From assembly GCA_022842245.1 (NCBI GenBank), contig JALHPZ010000007.1:131378-195377 (forward strand): a DNA stretch of 64,000 nt, given 5' to 3'. Shown piece by piece: positions 61,121 through 64,000 of this stretch. Numbering within the stretch: the stretch's first letter is position 1; each line of letters begins with the position of its first letter. Under the pieces are notes generated by a model. The model saw only the letters and a program-made list of their open reading frames with translations, was not told the DNA's origin and ran no database searches. This DNA comes from Gemmataceae bacterium. GTDB lineage: Bacteria; Planctomycetota; Planctomycetia; Gemmatales; Gemmataceae. The position numbers and the translations under genes were made by a program.

Positions 61121-61491
61121 TCGCGCCGTTCGATTTCGGCCGTGTCGATCTCAAGCTTTTCGAGCACGCTTCGGATGCCTTGAAACAAGTGAAGGAGTGC
61201 CGATTTGTTCGGCTCTTTCTCGCTCGCGATTCGATCGTACGGAAGGAAAATCGAATACTCGACCTGCTTACTTTTCTTGTAGTTCGTCGGTCCTCGAATT
61301 TCGTTTTCTGCAATCGAGAACTTGGCGCTCATCCTGAAGATTAATGTGTAATTATCCCCGTATTTATCGAGAAATAATTGAGATGGTACCGTCGCTTGGG
61401 TCAATTCTCGATGAATCCGCTGTTGGAAGAGATGCCCGAAAGGAAAAGTGGCTCCAACTTCGATGTAGATTTGCGTCACATAGATTTTCAT
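61060..61491 (-). CDS. Small protein of unknown function, unusual composition
   Basis: This 143-residue protein starts MKIYVTQIYIEVGATFPFGH. It has clearly less GC-rich codon use than neighbouring genes, with more Lys, Ile, Tyr and Phe. Its layout (an N-terminal strand, central FLDKYGDNYTLIFRMSAKFS, and a late helix LLHLFQGIRSVLEKLEID) recalls small immunity-type proteins of polymorphic-toxin systems, but no toxin gene is adjacent and the call is not firm. The C-terminal codons lie in the 87-bp tandem repeat. Odd composition and lack of relatives nearby suggest acquisition by transfer. Confidence 0.5.
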   Translation of the reverse strand: MKIYVTQIYIEVGATFPFGHLFQQRIHRELTQATVPSQLFLDKYGDNYTLIFRMSAKFSIAENEIRGPTNYKKSKQVEYSIFLPYDRIASEKEPNKSALLHLFQGIRSVLEKLEIDTAEIERRETNWIAEFCSEPTMFQDSEP

Positions 61492-61578
61492 CGAGCCGCC
61501 TCCTTGTCACGAATTCTATTCGAACCGTCCCAGTCGCGGCTGCAGTGACAGTTCGTCCCCGCCGGCTATTCTGTCGGC

Positions 61579-62529
61579 ATGTGCCCCGACGAGTTCGCTC
61601 TGTTGCAGGCGATCCGCGCCGCGCCGGCCGACGACGTGCCGCGGTTGGTGTACGCCGACTTCATCGAAGAACGTGGCGACGAAGCACGGGCCGAGTTCAT
61701 CCGGATGCAATGTTCGGGCGCGAATCCCGATCAAGTCGAAGCGCTGCTGGCCGAGCATCGCGAACGGTGGGATGACCAACTCCGCCAACGGCTCGTCGAT
61801 CGATATCCGAAAATCCGTTTCGGTCACGATCTCCTCGGCTGGAGTTACCGGCGGGGTTTCGCATCCACGCTGGAAGTGGATGCGCATTCGATCAATGACA
61901 TGCCGGAACTGCCGACGCACGTCGGACCGATCGACCACCTCGTGGTCCATGTCGATGCCGATTTGCCGGCGCCGATCGACGTGAACTGGCGGAACTGGAA
62001 CCTGAACCATCTCAAGATTCTGGACTACCGCACTGGCGTCTCATCCGTCGGCGAACTCTTCGACAAGGTCCGGATCATCGGCCGTTCGTTTCGAACGTCC
62101 CACTCGGCAGTGCCGATCCTCCGACTCGCGACGGACGCGCCGATCTTCGAATTCCGCGAACTCGTCTCCAGCGCCGTGTACATCCTGGAAGGGGAATTGA
62201 ACCCGGTCCTTCTCGTGGAAATCCAGCGACTACCCGGGAACGCATCGCATTGCTGCATCGACCCGCTGGGGATGTGGCCGCTGGTGAAGGGCTGGGCCGA
62301 AACGATTCTGAAGGACGAGTGGCGCGTGGTGCCGATCACGCTCGACGCGGGGCAGCAGGCGCGCGTGCCGTCGGCAAAGCTGAAGCACCTCGTGCGCTAC
62401 TATCAACTCGCGGGATTGCCGCCGCCGGCGGAACTGGCCGTGCCGCCGTATCCGCAGGAGGAGCGCGAACGGCCTCCCCGGCCGAGCCTCCTCACCCGTG
62501 CCGCCCGTTGGTTCAGGCGGGGTCGGTAG
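61579..62529 (+). CDS. TIGR02996 (repeat-companion) domain protein
   Basis: This 316-residue protein begins with the hallmark DEFALLQAIRAAPADDVPRL then VYADFIEERGDEARAEFIRM. That is the TIGR02996 domain, about 40-50 residues, found in large numbers in Gemmata-type planctomycetes and often beside leucine-rich repeats. The rest shows no strong leucine-rich repeats, though LDYRTGV and LEGELNPVLLVEIQRL may be degenerate ones. It ends in a basic tail (TRAARWFRRGR). Function unknown. It is separated from the transporter gene by a long palindrome. Confidence 0.8.
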   Translation: MCPDEFALLQAIRAAPADDVPRLVYADFIEERGDEARAEFIRMQCSGANPDQVEALLAEHRERWDDQLRQRLVDRYPKIRFGHDLLGWSYRRGFASTLEVDAHSINDMPELPTHVGPIDHLVVHVDADLPAPIDVNWRNWNLNHLKILDYRTGVSSVGELFDKVRIIGRSFRTSHSAVPILRLATDAPIFEFRELVSSAVYILEGELNPVLLVEIQRLPGNASHCCIDPLGMWPLVKGWAETILKDEWRVVPITLDAGQQARVPSAKLKHLVRYYQLAGLPPPAELAVPPYPQEERERPPRPSLLTRAARWFRRGR

Positions 62530-62536
62530 CGGTTTG

Positions 62537-62612
62537 GGCGAGCGGGGGGCGTTAGCCCCCTGATTCTCGTATAGCTGATTCAGAATCAGGGGGCTGACGC
62601 CCCCCGCTCGCC
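62537..62612. repeat. Near-perfect long palindrome, Gemmata-type dispersed element
   Basis: Arms of 31 bases (62537-62567 and 62582-62612) differ by only one pair. Each arm reads GGCGAGCGGGGGGCG inward from its outer end, with the variable base just after, and a 14-base loop separates them. The core GGCG(T/C)(T/C)AGCCCCC matches a family of palindromes seen many times in Gemmata-type genomes. Between co-directional genes it would form a stable hairpin in RNA and could block transcription or protect RNA ends. Confidence 0.8.
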
Positions 62613-62618
62613 AAGAGT

Positions 62619-63908
62619 ATGCCGCTTATGTCGCAATCGCCCACCTCCCTCCGCACCGTCGTCGCGGCCAGCTTCATCGGCACGGCCATCGAGTGGTACG
62701 ACTTCTTCCTCTACGGCACCGCCGCGGCGCTCGTCTTCAACAAGCTCTTCTTCCCGACCGTCGACCCGCTCACCGGCACCATGGCCGCGTTCGCTACCTA
62801 CGCCGTTGGTTTCCTCGCCCGGCCGCTCGGCGGCATCGTCTTCGGGCACTACGGCGACCGGCTCGGGCGGAAGTCGATGCTCATCGTCACGCTCATGCTC
62901 GTCGGCCTCAGCACCTTCGCCATCGGATTGCTGCCGACGTACGAGTCCATCGGCATCGCCGCGCCGATCCTGCTCGTGCTATTGCGATTCGTGCAGGGCT
63001 TCGGCGTCGGCGGCGAGTGGGCCGGCGCGGTGCTGATGGTCGTCGAACACGGCGCGAAGTCCCGGCGCGGCTACTACGCCAGCTGGGTCCAGTCCGGCTC
63101 GCCGGTGGGATTGCTCCTCGCGACGGTCGCGTTCCAATCGGTGGCGATGCTGCCGGAGGAACAGTTCCTCTCGTGGGGCTGGCGCATCCCGTTCCTGCTC
63201 GGCATCGTCCTCACCGGCGTCGGCTATTTCATCCGGTTGAAGGTGATCGAAAGCCCGCTCTTCGAGGAAGCGATGCGGGCCGCGCCGAGCGAGAGACCGC
63301 CGATCGTCGAGGTCTTCCGCCAGCATCCCCGCAACGTGCTGCTGGCGATGGGGGCGCGGATGGCCGAGAATGCGTACTTTTACTTCATCTCCGTCTTCGG
63401 GCTGAGCTACGCGACGCAGCAGTTGAAGATTCCGCAAGCGGTCATGCTGAACGCCATCGTACTGGCCGCCATCGTCCACACCTTCGCGACGCCGTTGTTC
63501 GGACTGCTATCGGATCGCATCGGCCGACGGCCGGTCTACCTCGGCGGCGCGCTCTTCATGGCGGCCTTCGCGTTCCCGTTCTTCGAACTCCTCGCGATGA
63601 AGTCGACCGCCGCCGTCACGTTCGCGGTCGTCTTCGGCCTCGTCGGCCACGCCGCGATGTACGGCCCGCAGGCGGCGTTCCTGTCCGAACTCTTCGGCAC
63701 GCGCGTCCGCTACACCGGGGCCTCGCTCGGCTACCAGTTGGCCGCGCCGTTCTCCGGCGGGATCGCGCCGCTGGTGGCGACGGCGCTGCTCGCGTTCACG
63801 GCCAACGACCCGTGGCCGGTCGCGGTCTACATGATTGGCTTGGCGGCGATCACCATCGTGGCCGTGTCGTTGGCGGCGGAGACGAATCGGGCAGAACTGC
63901 GGGGGTAA
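62619..63908 (+). CDS. MFS transporter of the metabolite:H+ symporter (MHS) type
   Basis: This 429-residue protein has twelve membrane helices. It shows the MHS markers: AASFIGTAIEWYDFFLYGTA in helix 1, RPLGGIVFGHYGDRLGRKSM in loop 2-3, RFVQGFGVGGEWAGAVLMVVE in helix 4 (shortened here), and SDRIGRRPVYLGG in loop 8-9. The family imports organic acids or betaine-type solutes such as shikimate, citrate or proline betaine with H+; the substrate cannot be told. The ATG at 62619 follows the palindrome by 6 bases; an ATG at 62628 is also possible. Confidence 0.88.
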   Translation: MPLMSQSPTSLRTVVAASFIGTAIEWYDFFLYGTAAALVFNKLFFPTVDPLTGTMAAFATYAVGFLARPLGGIVFGHYGDRLGRKSMLIVTLMLVGLSTFAIGLLPTYESIGIAAPILLVLLRFVQGFGVGGEWAGAVLMVVEHGAKSRRGYYASWVQSGSPVGLLLATVAFQSVAMLPEEQFLSWGWRIPFLLGIVLTGVGYFIRLKVIESPLFEEAMRAAPSERPPIVEVFRQHPRNVLLAMGARMAENAYFYFISVFGLSYATQQLKIPQAVMLNAIVLAAIVHTFATPLFGLLSDRIGRRPVYLGGALFMAAFAFPFFELLAMKSTAAVTFAVVFGLVGHAAMYGPQAAFLSELFGTRVRYTGASLGYQLAAPFSGGIAPLVATALLAFTANDPWPVAVYMIGLAAITIVAVSLAAETNRAELRG

Positions 63909-63913
63909 AAAGA

Positions 63914-63969
63914 AGTGGGGCGAGAGATTCGGCCGGGGACTCGCATACCCGGCTAGTCTCTCGCCCACT
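63914..63969. terminator. Large hairpin after the transporter gene
   Basis: GGGCGAGAGA (63918-63927) and TCTCTCGCCC (63957-63966) pair perfectly, with outer AGTG/CACT partly continuing and an inner GCCGGG/CCCGGC hairpin. It starts 6 bases after the stop codon. No strong T run follows, so it may be a dispersed repeat or a weak terminator. The window ends shortly after. Confidence 0.5.
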
Positions 63970-64000
63970 GGATTGAGGGGAGCGGCCGGATTTCTCCGGT

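Overview
The window is GC-rich chromosomal DNA from a planctomycete, most likely of the Gemmata group (Gemmataceae). The evidence is lineage-typical families: a BBP7-like outer-membrane beta-barrel protein (22503-23897), a DUF1559 protein (42485-44158), a DUF1080 protein (819-1589), a TIGR02996 'repeat-companion' protein (61579-62529), and a dispersed palindrome containing GGCGTCAGCCCCC-type arms (62537-62612). No rRNA, recognisable tRNA, CRISPR array, transposase or phage gene was seen. This is ordinary housekeeping chromosome with many family-restricted hypothetical genes.

Layout. 1-8.3 kb: the end of an ABC-2 permease, a DUF1080 protein, and two large minus-strand proteins (a zinc-ribbon membrane protein and a 1277-residue repeat/coiled-coil/TPR protein). 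8.3-13.4 kb: a hydrolase-like protein, then a phosphate module of PstS, a fused PstC-PstA permease and a PhoR-type kinase. 13.5-19 kb: an MFS/spermidine-synthase fusion, an ATP-grasp protein, an enoyl-CoA hydratase and a PfkB kinase. 18.8-22.2 kb: a minus-strand run with a zinc-ribbon membrane protein, a VanZ-like protein, a small lipoprotein, the arginine kinase McsB and two McsA-like proteins. 22.5-30.7 kb: BBP7 protein, TPR protein, GT39-like glycosyltransferase, and a minus-strand S41 protease-nadC-birA run. 30.9-34.6 kb: proB, an ECF sigma factor with a tiny membrane partner, a trypsin-like protease, and a small secreted protein broken by an in-frame TGA. 34.6-44.2 kb: rpmF-plsX-fabD, a second GT39-like protein, a HEAT/beta-propeller protein, a Nif3-family protein and a DUF1559 protein.

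44.1-47.6 kb is a tightly overlapping minus-strand operon, lipB-lipA-(lipoyl-like domain)-tmk-holB. It couples lipoate synthesis with dTMP kinase and the DNA polymerase delta-prime subunit. 47.7-53.9 kb: another membrane glycosyltransferase-like protein, a D-glycerate dehydrogenase, a proline-rich protein, a PilZ protein and a Tat-signal-bearing ThDP enzyme. 53.9-55.1 kb is the only long non-coding stretch. It carries strong hairpins, including a three-way-junction-like fold ending in a 15-bp terminator just before metH. 55.1-64 kb: metH, an ABC ATPase/permease pair, an 87-bp tandem duplication at the end of a compositionally odd small gene, a TIGR02996 protein and an MHS-type transporter.

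The strongest leads for something undescribed are: (1) the structured RNA/attenuator-like element upstream of metH and a related element 600-700 bp before it; (2) the secreted small protein with an in-frame TGA followed at once by a perfect hairpin; (3) the lip operon with a lipoyl-like domain lacking the acceptor lysine, next to a LipB with altered catalytic positions; (4) the tandem McsA paralogues with McsB. All assignments are by eye from sequence; no database search was run.
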